Origin: Carboxylicivirga caseinilyticus
GTDB taxonomy: Bacteria > Bacteroidota > Bacteroidia > Bacteroidales > Marinilabiliaceae
DNA length: 62,978 nucleotides
Direction of reading: 5' to 3'
Assembly (NCBI GenBank): GCA_025499705.1
Contig: JAFMVE010000034.1
Location: 1-62,978 of the forward strand
Part shown: positions 1-7,911 of the stretch, piece after piece
How positions within the stretch are numbered: the first letter of the stretch is position 1
Layout: each line of letters opens with the position of its first letter
The notes under the pieces: generated by a model
The model's input: the letters and a program-made list of their open reading frames with translations, nothing else
The model's database searches: none
What the model was told of the DNA's origin: nothing
Translations under genes and position numbers: made by a program

Positions 1-47
1 CAAAATTCATCCACATAAAAGAATATTTCAGTAACTTTATCTTCCAT
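1..47 (-). mobile_element. IS982-like transposase, N-terminal fragment cut by window edge
   Basis: Reading leftwards from an ATG at 47, the minus strand encodes MEDKVTEIFFYVDEF and then runs off the window. The pattern K-x-T-E-I-F-x-x-x-D-E-F resembles the start of IS982-family transposases common in Bacteroidota. Only 15 residues are visible, so neither the catalytic DDE residues nor the far end of the element can be judged. It lies beside another IS remnant, which fits an insertion hot spot. Confidence 0.4.
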
Positions 48-213
48 AATAAACAAGTGTTTTGGTGTTAATTATTTAAATTTCAGATACTTAAACATAA
101 TCAAAACCTTGTTTATTTCCTTGTAAATCAGTCAGTTTTTATTTCGAACTCAGGTTACTAGTTTATGAAGTTTATCGAAATCAGAACGGATGGATCAGAA
201 CCACATTCTGGGT

Positions 214-636
214 CTAGGCATAAATTTTACATAGACGATACAAGAAGAATTTGACATCAACCACACCTCTGAATTGTCTTCTGAAGTCTTTAATTTTAGC
301 ATTGAATGATTCAGCTGCAGCATTGGTACTTCTGCCATTAAAGTAATTGATTATGGTATCATAATGCACTTCGAAAGTTCTTCGGATAGTTGAGAAGGAC
401 TCAAAACCAGATTGTTCTATCTCATTAAACCATAATGCTAGTTTGGTCCGGGCTATATCAGGTGTAATAAGTCGATTATAAATTCCATAGATTTGATAGA
501 ATAATTGTCAGACTTTATTAATATCAGGATACATATCAAAAAGGATTTGGACGGGTTTCTATTGATAGTTTGTCCAACTCTTTTCATGATTAAACTTTTA
601 CTTTAAGAGAGGTATGTGAGTTGTTTTTAGTTGCAA
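214..636 (-). pseudogene. Decayed ISAon1-like transposase (C-terminal part)
   Basis: One minus-strand frame reads continuously as the C-terminal half of an ISAon1/ISL3-like DDE transposase: HEKSWTN, then ILFDMYPDINKV, then IYGIYNRLITPDIARTKLA, and the hallmark end YFNGRSTNAAAESFNAK followed by QFRGVVDVKFFLYRLCKIYA. The frame is broken by three in-frame stops (TAA at 598-600, TAG at 559-561, TGA at 508-510) and ends at TAG 214-216. No start codon or N-terminal part is preserved. The protein is therefore dead. The remaining 1-213 holds only the IS982-like fragment and featureless AT-rich sequence. Confidence 0.8.
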
Positions 637-663
637 ATATTCAATATCATCATAATTGTAGGT

Positions 664-697
664 GTAAAAAAATCCTTGCCATTAATATGACAAGGAT
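664..697 (-). terminator. Terminator of the purine permease operon
   Basis: On the minus strand the arm ATCCTTG (691-697) pairs with CAAGGAT (672-678) across a 12-nt loop and is followed by a run of seven T. It lies just after the permease stop at 726. Confidence 0.75.
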
Positions 698-725
698 AAG
701 TATAATAAGTGTTGATTATCTATTG

Positions 726-2030
726 TTAATCAATAAAGAATTTTAACACAAATAGTATTGCTAATAGAACTGATACTATTGAGATGTCTTTAAATTTACC
801 TGAAAGTATTTTTAGTATTACATATGCCAGCATACCAAAAACAATGCCTTCTGCTATAGAATATGTAAATGGCATCATAACGATGGCTAAAAAGGCTGGA
901 ATGGCTTCTGTATAATCTGTAAGGTCTATTTTTGTAATTGGTGTAAACATCATGACTCCAACAATGATTAAAATTGCGGCAGTAGCAGCAGAAGGAATCA
1001 TTAAAAATATTGGCGAGAAAAACAATGCCAATAAAAACAATACTCCTGTTGTAGCAGCGGTTAAACCTGTTCTGCCACCTTCACTTACACCTGCAGCACT
1101 CTCTACATAAGTTGTAACTGTTGATGTTCCCAGAACTGCTCCTAATGTTGTACCAATTGAATCAGCAAAGAGAGCCTGTTTAACACGAGGTATCTTACCA
1201 TCTTTATCAAGCATATTCGCCTTTGAAGTTACTCCAATCAATGTGCCAACAGTATCAAAAAGATCAACAAAAAGGAAAGTAAGTAAAACCAAGGCCATAT
1301 CTGTTGTAAAGATTTCACTCCATTCAAATTTTGCAAATATTGGAGATAAAGAAGGTGGAGTTAATTCAAATGAATCTGGTAAATGTGTAATGCCAAAAGG
1401 AATACCAATAATTGTACCGGCAAAAATACCAATCAATAATGCACCTTTTACCTTTCTGGCTAGTAAAGCACCTGTAATAATCAAGGTTACAATAGCTACA
1501 ATCGCCGAGGCATTGTTAGTTATATCGATAATATTACCTAAACCTACCAATGTTGCATCATTGCCAATTACAATACCTGCATTTTTAAATCCAATTAAAG
1601 CAATAAACAGACCAATACCAACTGAAATACCATGTTTGATATTCATTGGAATAGCCTTAATAATCAATTCGCGAATGTTAAACGCAGTTAGAAGGATAAA
1701 TACAATACCTTCTAAGAATACAGCTGTTAATGCAAATTGCCAGCTATGTCCCATTCCTAAAACCACAGTAAAGGCAAAAAAGGCATTTAGTCCCATACCC
1801 GGAGCAAGAGCAAACGGAAGTTTGGCAATAAACGCCATTACTAAAGTCGCCACGGCTGCAGATAGGGCTGTAGCTGTAAATACTGCTCCCTGATCCATAC
1901 CCGTCGCAGCCAGAATATCTGGATTAACAGCCAGGATATAAGCCATTGTCATAAAGGTTGTAACACCTGCAATGACTTCAGTACGTATATTTGTTTTATT
2001 ACCTGACAGATTAAATAATTTTTCCAACAT
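726..2030 (-). CDS. NCS2-family (AzgA-like) purine permease
   Basis: Inner-membrane secondary transporter, probably for guanine/hypoxanthine/adenine driven by protons. The 434-residue protein has about 14 hydrophobic segments. It carries the AzgA-type signature APGMGLNAFF near residues 76-85, the FVDLFDTVGTLIGV segment near 252-265 and GTSTVTTYVESAAGVSEGG in the last third, all typical of the NCS2 AzgA/PbuG branch. It starts 21 bp downstream of the DUF5020 channel gene and shares its transcript, so it is the inner-membrane half of an uptake pair. Which purine is carried cannot be read from the sequence. No purine riboswitch was recognised upstream. Confidence 0.9.
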   Translation of the reverse strand: MLEKLFNLSGNKTNIRTEVIAGVTTFMTMAYILAVNPDILAATGMDQGAVFTATALSAAVATLVMAFIAKLPFALAPGMGLNAFFAFTVVLGMGHSWQFALTAVFLEGIVFILLTAFNIRELIIKAIPMNIKHGISVGIGLFIALIGFKNAGIVIGNDATLVGLGNIIDITNNASAIVAIVTLIITGALLARKVKGALLIGIFAGTIIGIPFGITHLPDSFELTPPSLSPIFAKFEWSEIFTTDMALVLLTFLFVDLFDTVGTLIGVTSKANMLDKDGKIPRVKQALFADSIGTTLGAVLGTSTVTTYVESAAGVSEGGRTGLTAATTGVLFLLALFFSPIFLMIPSAATAAILIIVGVMMFTPITKIDLTDYTEAIPAFLAIVMMPFTYSIAEGIVFGMLAYVILKILSGKFKDISIVSVLLAILFVLKFFID

Positions 2031-2051
2031 GATTTGTGTGCTTTATTTGAT

Positions 2052-2756
2052 TTAGAAAGTATATTTAACTGCTAGAGTAGGGTTAACAACGAAACCATTA
2101 TCCACAAAATTACTACTAATTTCAATTTCACTACCAATTGAGAAATTTGGACATGTATTGTACCAGAATTGGGGCTCAGTTAAGAAAATATATTCACCTT
2201 CAAATGAATCTTGTCTCCAAAAATCTGCAAATCCTAATAAAGATAATTTATTATCCAAAAAATGAAGAGCCCAAACTGCAGTAATCTGAAATGAATTCTG
2301 ATTCTTTACATCTATTTCAATTGTTCTTGCATCTTTAATGTTTTTATAGTTTGCCTGAATAGTAAGAATCTTTGAAAAGTCAGCATTATTGAATGTGTAT
2401 TGAGCTCCAACTAAAAAGGCGTTGTTTATTGGAAAACCAAAGTTTTCTGCTACAAATATATTTCCTGCATTAAACTCAATACGAGGTTCAAATTTTTGAT
2501 TTTCATTCCATTTAAAGCTACGAGCAATTTCCCAATAGGCAAGAGATACACCATTATCAGTTCCGCGTGTATCTGAGCTATAGTCCATATCAATAAAGAA
2601 GAAAGTGCTACCGAATTTGTCGGGTTTGAACATTTCAACAGTTGAAGTAACTAATTTACGATCTTTACCAAAATCGTAATGTAATTGTACATTTTGTGCA
2701 AAGCTTAGCACAGAACTAAACAAAAGTGCTGAAATAACTAATGATTTGATTTTCAT
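2052..2756 (-). CDS. DUF5020 Tsx-like outer-membrane channel
   Basis: The 234-residue protein has a signal peptide (MKIKSLVISALLFSSVLSFA) with predicted cleavage before QNVQLHYDFG. The rest consists of alternating short strands rich in aromatic residues and ends in an aromatic residue (VKYTF), as expected for a small outer-membrane beta-barrel. It matches the DUF5020 family, which is related to Tsx-type nucleoside channels. It is the first gene of a two-gene operon with the NCS2 permease, so the inferred job is diffusion of nucleosides or bases across the outer membrane. Function is inferred from family and neighbour, not from conserved catalytic residues. Confidence 0.8.
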   Translation of the reverse strand: MKIKSLVISALLFSSVLSFAQNVQLHYDFGKDRKLVTSTVEMFKPDKFGSTFFFIDMDYSSDTRGTDNGVSLAYWEIARSFKWNENQKFEPRIEFNAGNIFVAENFGFPINNAFLVGAQYTFNNADFSKILTIQANYKNIKDARTIEIDVKNQNSFQITAVWALHFLDNKLSLLGFADFWRQDSFEGEYIFLTEPQFWYNTCPNFSIGSEIEISSNFVDNGFVVNPTLAVKYTF

Positions 2757-2794
2757 AAATAATTTGTATCAAGTTTTACCATAAATTATTGGGG

Positions 2795-2826
2795 CAAATG
2801 TAATGAAATATTAAATTATAATTAAA
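2795..2826 (-). promoter_or_regulatory. Promoter of the DUF5020-permease operon
   Basis: Minus-strand -7 element TACATTTG (2795-2802) matches TAnnTTTG exactly. A -33 element TTTA (2823-2826) lies 20 bp upstream, differing from TTTG by one base. The start codon is 38 bp downstream of the -7 box. Confidence 0.7.
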
Positions 2827-2847
2827 GTGAATAATTTCACTTTAATT
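2820..2847. promoter_or_regulatory. Perfect 12-bp inverted repeat, candidate operator
   Basis: AATTAAAGTGAA (2820-2831) and TTCACTTTAATT (2836-2847) form perfect 12-bp arms around TAAT. The left arm covers the -33 element of the purine-uptake promoter, while the ileS promoter starts about 54 bp to the right. There is no T-run appropriate for a terminator and no gene ends nearby, so an operator for a dimeric regulator is more likely. The regulator is not identified. Confidence 0.5.
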
Positions 2848-2900
2848 ACTCTGTAGCAAGATGGCTGAATCTAATAAAAGTCTGAATTTAAATTGTTCTG

Positions 2901-2932
2901 TTTGCTTTTGTTTCGGTCAAGTTCTATATTTG
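2901..2932 (+). promoter_or_regulatory. ileS promoter
   Basis: TTTG (2901-2904), a 20-bp spacer and TATATTTG (2925-2932) match the Bacteroidota consensus fully. The ATG lies 38 bp after the -7 box. Confidence 0.75.
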
Positions 2933-2969
2933 TAAACTTTTTAAAAATAGGGTAAACTACAAGGTATAA

Positions 2970-5900
2970 ATGAACGCAAAATTTACCGAATATAAAGGAT
3001 TAGATCTCTCTCAGGTAAACAAAGATGTACTAAAAAAATGGGACGAGAATGGAGCTTTTGAGAAAAGTATCTCAACTAGGGAAGGGAAACCAACTTTTGT
3101 ATTCTACGAAGGACCTCCTTCTGCAAATGGAATGCCTGGTATTCACCATGTGATGGCTCGTACCATTAAGGATATTTTTTGTCGTTTTAAAACTCAACAA
3201 GGATTCTTAGTTAAAAGAAAAGCTGGTTGGGATACTCATGGTTTGCCAGTTGAATTAGGTGTTGAAAAAGCACTTGGTATCACAAAAGAAGATATAGGTA
3301 AAAGTATAACAGTTGCCGAATATAATGATGCATGTCGCAAAGACGTGATGAAATATACTGATTTATGGGAAGAATTAACTCATAAGATGGGTTATTGGGT
3401 TGATATGAATGATCCTTACATAACTTACGATAACCGATACATCGAAACGTTGTGGTGGTTGTTGAAAGAAATGTATAAAAAAGGATTGTTGTATAAAGGT
3501 TATACAATTCAACCTTATTCACCCGCGGCAGGAACAGGACTAAGTACTCACGAGTTGAATCAACCCGGATGTTACCGAGATGTAAAGGATACAACTTGTA
3601 CTGCTCAGTTTGCTGTTATTCGTAACGAAGAGTCTGAAAAGTATTTCGATGGCGATGAAGATTTATACTTTCTTGCCTGGACTACTACTCCATGGACTTT
3701 ACCTTCAAATACAGCATTGGCTGTTGGTCCGAAAATAAATTACGTCAAAGTAAAATCTTATAATCCATATACAGGTAAGCCTGTTTCTGTTATAATGGCA
3801 AAAGATTTAGCATCCAGTTATTTCAATCCTCAAAATGCAGAATTGGATTTTGATGCTTATCAGGAAGGGGATAAGAAAATACCTTTTAAGATTGTTTCTG
3901 AATATGTAGGAACAGATTTGGAAGGAATTCGCTACGAACAACTTATCCCCTGGATTAAGCCTGATGGTGATGCATTTCGAGTGATCTTGGGTGATTATGT
4001 GACAACAGAAGATGGAACAGGTATTGTTCATATTGCTCCTACTTTTGGCGCAGATGATGATCGTGTGGCGAAAGCTGCTAATATTGCGCCATTAATTCTA
4101 ATAAATAAAGAAGGTAAACGACAGCCAATGGTTGATCGTACGGGTAAGTTCTTTGCTATTGAGGATCTGGACTCTGATTTTGTAAAGGAGTTTGTAAATG
4201 TTGAAACCTATAAAGAGTTTGCTGGTCGTTTTGTAAAGAATGCTTATGACGCAACATTAGCTGAAGATGCTGCCACATTAGATGTGGATATTTCAGTAAT
4301 GTTGAAGAAGGAAAATAAGGCTTTCAAAGTTGAGAAGCATACACATAATTACCCTCATTGCTGGCGTACTGATAAGCCTGTACTTTATTATCCGTTGGAT
4401 AGCTGGTTTGTAAAAACAACAGCGGTGCGTGATCGCATGATTGAGTTGAATAAAACCATTAATTGGAAACCTGCTTCAACCGGAATCGGTCGTTTTGGTA
4501 AGTGGTTAGAGAATCTGGTGGATTGGAACTTAAGTCGATCTCGCTATTGGGGAACTCCATTACCAATCTGGAGAACAGAAGACGGTACGGAGGAAAAATG
4601 TATTGGTTCAGTTGAAGAATTAATGGCTGAAATCAATAAGGCTGTTGAAGCTGGTTTGATGAAAGAAAATCCTTTTAAGGATTTTGAGGTTGGGAATAAT
4701 GCGAAAGAGAATTACGATAAAATAGATTTACATCGTCCTTATGTGGATGATATGGTATTTGTTTCTGATAGCGGACAGCCTATGTATCGCGAAGCTGACC
4801 TGATTGATGTCTGGTTTGATTCAGGAGCTATGCCATATGCTCAGATGCATTATCCATTTGAGAATAAAGAAGGTTTTGATCAGATTTATCCTGCTGATTT
4901 TATTGCTGAAGGTGTGGATCAGACAAGAGGATGGTTTTTTACATTGCATGCCATTGCAACTATGATGTTTGATTCTGTTGCATTCAAAAATATCATTTCT
5001 AACGGATTGGTATTGGATAAGAATGGGAATAAGATGTCGAAGCGTTTGGGTAACGGTGTTGATCCTTTTGAAGTAATCGAAGAATACGGATCGGATCCTT
5101 TACGATGGTATATGATTACAAATGCTCAGCCATGGGATAATCTTAAATTTGATATAAGTGGAGTTGACGAAGTAAAACGTAAATTCTTTGGAACTCTTTA
5201 TAATACATACTCATTCTTTGCCTTGTATGCCAATGTTGATGGTTTTAAAGGAAAAGAAGCTCAAGTGCCGGTTGAGAAACGTTCTGAAATAGATCGATGG
5301 ATCATTTCATTATTAAACTCATTGGTGAAAGAAGTTACTGAAAGTTACGAAAGTTACGAACCAACACGTGCTGGTCGGGCCATTCAGAACTTTGTAATGG
5401 AGAATTTGAGTAACTGGTACGTGCGATTAAATCGTAAACGTTTCTGGGGTGGTGAATTTAACGAAGACAAATTAGCTGCTTATCAAACTTTATATTCATG
5501 TTTGGAAACTGTGGCCTTATTATCAGCTCCAATCTCTCCATTCTTTATGGATCGTTTGTTTAATGATTTAAATCAGATGTCTGGCCGATTTACTGATGTT
5601 TCGGTCCACCTGGCTCAATTCCCATCTTATGATGAATCATTGATCGATTCAAGTTTGGAAGAGAGACAGCAATATGCTCAGGAAATCTCATCAATGGTAC
5701 TGGGATTACGACGTAAAGTTAATCTGAAAGTACGTCAGCCGTTGAATAAGATTATGATTCCAATTTTGGATGAAACATTCGAGCATCAGTTGGAAGCTAT
5801 AAAATCTTTGGTATTGACTGAAGTCAATGTGAAAGAGATGGAGTTCTTAAGGGATGCTTCAGGTGTGTTGGTTAAGAAGATTAAACCGAATTTTAAAACC

Positions 5901-6401
5901 CTTGGTCCTAAGTACGGTAAGATGATGAAAGCAATTTCAGGAGCAATTAATGCATTAGGTCAGGAAGAAATTGCTATCTTCGAGAAAGAGGAAGAATTTT
6001 CACTGGAACTGGATGAGCAAAAAGTTGTTCTTTCAATTGAAGATGTTGAAATAATGTCAGAGGATATTCCTGGTTGGTTGGTTGCCAATGAAGGTAAATT
6101 AACTGTAGCTTTGGATATTGAAGTTACTGAGGAGTTAAGAGAAGAGGGTATCGCTCGTGAATTTGTAAATCGAATTCAGAATTTACGTAAAGATTCAGGA
6201 TTGGATGTTACTGATAAAATCAAACTGTCGATTATGAAAAATGATGCTGTAAATAGGGCTGTTGAAAAACATGCTGAATATATTGGAGCTCAAACATTGG
6301 CAGTTGAAGTAAAATTAGTAGATAATTGTAACGATAATACTGCGGTTACCGTAGATATCGATGATGAAATAAGTACCTTAATGCAAATTGTTAAGGCTTA
6401 A
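2970..6401 (+). CDS. ileS: Isoleucyl-tRNA synthetase
   Basis: Charges tRNA-Ile with isoleucine in the cytoplasm. The 1143-residue length is that of the longer, eukaryote-like IleS branch. The class I HIGH counterpart is GIHH (residues 57-60), with an aromatic/Pro-rich lead-in YEGPPSANG, and the KMSKR loop is at about 688-692. The editing (CP1) domain lies between them, with TTTPWTLPSN and GTGIVHIAPTFGADD visible. The C-terminal part carries the anticodon-binding helical domain and further extension. The longer type is generally associated with lower mupirocin sensitivity, which is family knowledge and not shown here. It is followed 32 bp later by a DksA-like gene, probably cotranscribed. Confidence 0.97.
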   Translation: MNAKFTEYKGLDLSQVNKDVLKKWDENGAFEKSISTREGKPTFVFYEGPPSANGMPGIHHVMARTIKDIFCRFKTQQGFLVKRKAGWDTHGLPVELGVEKALGITKEDIGKSITVAEYNDACRKDVMKYTDLWEELTHKMGYWVDMNDPYITYDNRYIETLWWLLKEMYKKGLLYKGYTIQPYSPAAGTGLSTHELNQPGCYRDVKDTTCTAQFAVIRNEESEKYFDGDEDLYFLAWTTTPWTLPSNTALAVGPKINYVKVKSYNPYTGKPVSVIMAKDLASSYFNPQNAELDFDAYQEGDKKIPFKIVSEYVGTDLEGIRYEQLIPWIKPDGDAFRVILGDYVTTEDGTGIVHIAPTFGADDDRVAKAANIAPLILINKEGKRQPMVDRTGKFFAIEDLDSDFVKEFVNVETYKEFAGRFVKNAYDATLAEDAATLDVDISVMLKKENKAFKVEKHTHNYPHCWRTDKPVLYYPLDSWFVKTTAVRDRMIELNKTINWKPASTGIGRFGKWLENLVDWNLSRSRYWGTPLPIWRTEDGTEEKCIGSVEELMAEINKAVEAGLMKENPFKDFEVGNNAKENYDKIDLHRPYVDDMVFVSDSGQPMYREADLIDVWFDSGAMPYAQMHYPFENKEGFDQIYPADFIAEGVDQTRGWFFTLHAIATMMFDSVAFKNIISNGLVLDKNGNKMSKRLGNGVDPFEVIEEYGSDPLRWYMITNAQPWDNLKFDISGVDEVKRKFFGTLYNTYSFFALYANVDGFKGKEAQVPVEKRSEIDRWIISLLNSLVKEVTESYESYEPTRAGRAIQNFVMENLSNWYVRLNRKRFWGGEFNEDKLAAYQTLYSCLETVALLSAPISPFFMDRLFNDLNQMSGRFTDVSVHLAQFPSYDESLIDSSLEERQQYAQEISSMVLGLRRKVNLKVRQPLNKIMIPILDETFEHQLEAIKSLVLTEVNVKEMEFLRDASGVLVKKIKPNFKTLGPKYGKMMKAISGAINALGQEEIAIFEKEEEFSLELDEQKVVLSIEDVEIMSEDIPGWLVANEGKLTVALDIEVTEELREEGIAREFVNRIQNLRKDSGLDVTDKIKLSIMKNDAVNRAVEKHAEYIGAQTLAVEVKLVDNCNDNTAVTVDIDDEISTLMQIVKA

Positions 6402-6433
6402 TTCAAATTTGTATTATATTAAAAAAAGTCCGT

Positions 6434-6811
6434 ATGGCTGAAAGAACCCGTTACTCTGATGAAGAACTTCAGGAATTTAAAGAAATTATCCTGAAGAAGC
6501 TTGATAAGGCCAAGAAAGATTATGAATTGTTGAGGCATACTATTACGCATGAAGATGGTAATGATACTCAGGATACTTCTCCTACTTTTAAAGTATTGGA
6601 AGAAGGAGCTGCAGTTCTATCCAAAGAAGAGGCTGGTAAATTGGCTCAACGTCAACAAAAATTCATTCAGCATTTACAAGCTGCCTTGGTCCGCATCGAG
6701 AACAAAACATACGGTGTTTGTAGGGTTACTGGCAAACTGATTCCAGCAGAGCGTCTCAGAGCCGTTCCTCATGCTACACTAAGTGTTGAAGCAAAGCAAA
6801 ACCAAAAGTAA
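6434..6811 (+). CDS. DksA/TraR-family protein with lost zinc finger
   Basis: The 125-residue protein has the DksA/TraR layout: a long helical coiled-coil region (residues 1-90, with EDGNDTQDTSPTFK in the middle) and a short C-terminal globular part, ENKTYGVCRVTGKLIPAERL. DksA proteins normally carry a four-cysteine zinc finger. Here only one Cys remains (in GVCRVTGK), so zinc binding is not expected, and the rest of the fold is kept. This form is conserved in Bacteroidota next to ileS and lspA. The family acts at the RNA polymerase secondary channel, and a regulatory role here is inferred. A terminator-like hairpin follows. Confidence 0.85.
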   Translation: MAERTRYSDEELQEFKEIILKKLDKAKKDYELLRHTITHEDGNDTQDTSPTFKVLEEGAAVLSKEEAGKLAQRQQKFIQHLQAALVRIENKTYGVCRVTGKLIPAERLRAVPHATLSVEAKQNQK

Positions 6812-6851
6812 ATTGGTGATGAAATCAGGCGTGTAGCCTAAATAAATAACT

Positions 6852-6890
6852 AAGTGACTATTGGCATTTTGCTTTTAGTCACTTCTTAAT
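6852..6890 (+). terminator. Terminator after the DksA-like gene
   Basis: AAGTGACTA (6852-6860) pairs perfectly with TAGTCACTT (6876-6884), followed by a T-rich tail interrupted by two A. It separates ileS-dksA-like from lspA. Confidence 0.55.
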
Positions 6891-6936
6891 TTTTATACGT
6901 GAGGTCGTTAAACGCCCTTCGATAACAACGCTAACT

Positions 6937-7557
6937 ATGACTGTTTTAAAAAAGTCTTTTTTAATAATTTTCGCTGTTTTATTGGTCGACCAGATTGTGA
7001 AAATATGGATTAAGACCCATATGATGCTAGGCGATGAAATTCCTGTATTGGGCAATTGGTTTATTATTCATTTCGTTGAAAACAACGGAATGGCATTTGG
7101 AATGCAGTTAGCAGGTAAGTTTGGAAAGGTCTTTCTGAGTGTGTTTCGAATTATTGCTGTGATCGGAATTGGTTGGTATCTGGTTAATTTAACGAAGAAG
7201 GATGCCCCTAAAGGATTGGTGTTTAGTGTTGCTTTGGTTTTGGCAGGTGCTTTTGGTAATATAATTGACAGTGCCTTTTATGGAATAATTTTCGACCATA
7301 GTTACGGTCAGGTTGCAAGTTTATTCCCAGCTGAAGGAGGATATTCTAATTTTCTACATGGGAAAGTTGTTGATATGCTGTATTTTCCTTTATTAGAAGG
7401 ACGTTATCCGGATTGGATGCCTTTTGTTGGAGGTAATACATTTATTTTCTTTAGGCCCGTTTTTAATATTGCTGATTCCTCAATAACAATCGGTATATTT
7501 TCTATTTTGCTCTTTCAGAAGAAGTTTTTTAAGGAAGAAAAAACTATAGAGGAATAA
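6937..7557 (+). CDS. lspA: Lipoprotein signal peptidase (signal peptidase II)
   Basis: Inner-membrane aspartyl protease that cleaves the signal peptide of prolipoproteins after diacylglyceryl attachment. The 206-residue protein has four hydrophobic segments. The conserved blocks are VENNGMAFG (48-56), GAFGNIIDS (104-112), GKVVDM (142-147) and FNIADSSITIG (176-186), and Asp146 and Asp180 correspond to the catalytic pair. Between the second and third block there is an insert of about 30 residues relative to proteobacterial LspA, as is usual in Bacteroidota. Several of its likely substrates are encoded in this window (lipoproteins at 23.7, 25.9, 31.1, 45.9, 50.4 and 60.6 kb). Confidence 0.95.
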   Translation: MTVLKKSFLIIFAVLLVDQIVKIWIKTHMMLGDEIPVLGNWFIIHFVENNGMAFGMQLAGKFGKVFLSVFRIIAVIGIGWYLVNLTKKDAPKGLVFSVALVLAGAFGNIIDSAFYGIIFDHSYGQVASLFPAEGGYSNFLHGKVVDMLYFPLLEGRYPDWMPFVGGNTFIFFRPVFNIADSSITIGIFSILLFQKKFFKEEKTIEE

Positions 7558-7911
7558 ACTTCCGGTTAATTTACATTCATTAACGTTTTGTATTGAACCT
7601 TTTGCCAGAATTGACGTAATTTGTTCATGTTGGAAATAGGAATAAACCTTTAGATGTCACAGCTTAACATTATGGATGTTATATCTTTTCCCTTTTAATA
7701 ACTTGTTTCTGGCTTATTCAGTCTTAAATTTTATAACTTTGTGCGGCTTTTTTAAATTATTGTCAATATTATTGAAAAAACAACGTTGTGTTGTTACAAT
7801 AGAATTAAAAAAAACAGCTGTTGTTTATAGGTTAACTTCCAGGTTGTGTATTATTATATGGAACTGAGAAGGCGATAGCGTTCTATTAATCAGTAACAAA
7901 TTAAAGAAATA
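7558..7911 (+). promoter_or_regulatory. Long leader of the polysaccharide operon
   Basis: A 354-bp gap without a convincing gene. A -7 box TAACTTTG lies at 7734-7741, but no good -33 TTTG is placed in front of it. If it is used, the operon has a 5' leader of roughly 165 nt. The leader contains short palindromes (CAACGTTG near 7781 and AACAGCTGTT near 7816). No UpxY- or RfaH-type antiterminator gene is present nearby. A 63-codon frame inside the gap looks accidental. Confidence 0.35.

Noticed and set aside
1243-1893. 216-residue plus-strand frame
   Set aside because: Antisense to the transporter gene on the other strand; composition is that of a mirrored hydrophobic protein with no domain.
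2757-2969. Possible purine riboswitch in front of the DUF5020-permease operon
   Set aside because: The leader between the -7 box and ATG is only about 38 bp, too short for the purine riboswitch fold; no core motif was seen.
7676-7867. 63-residue frame in the leader of the polysaccharide operon
   Set aside because: No signal, domain or ribosome-binding site; it overlaps the likely -7 box and leader.
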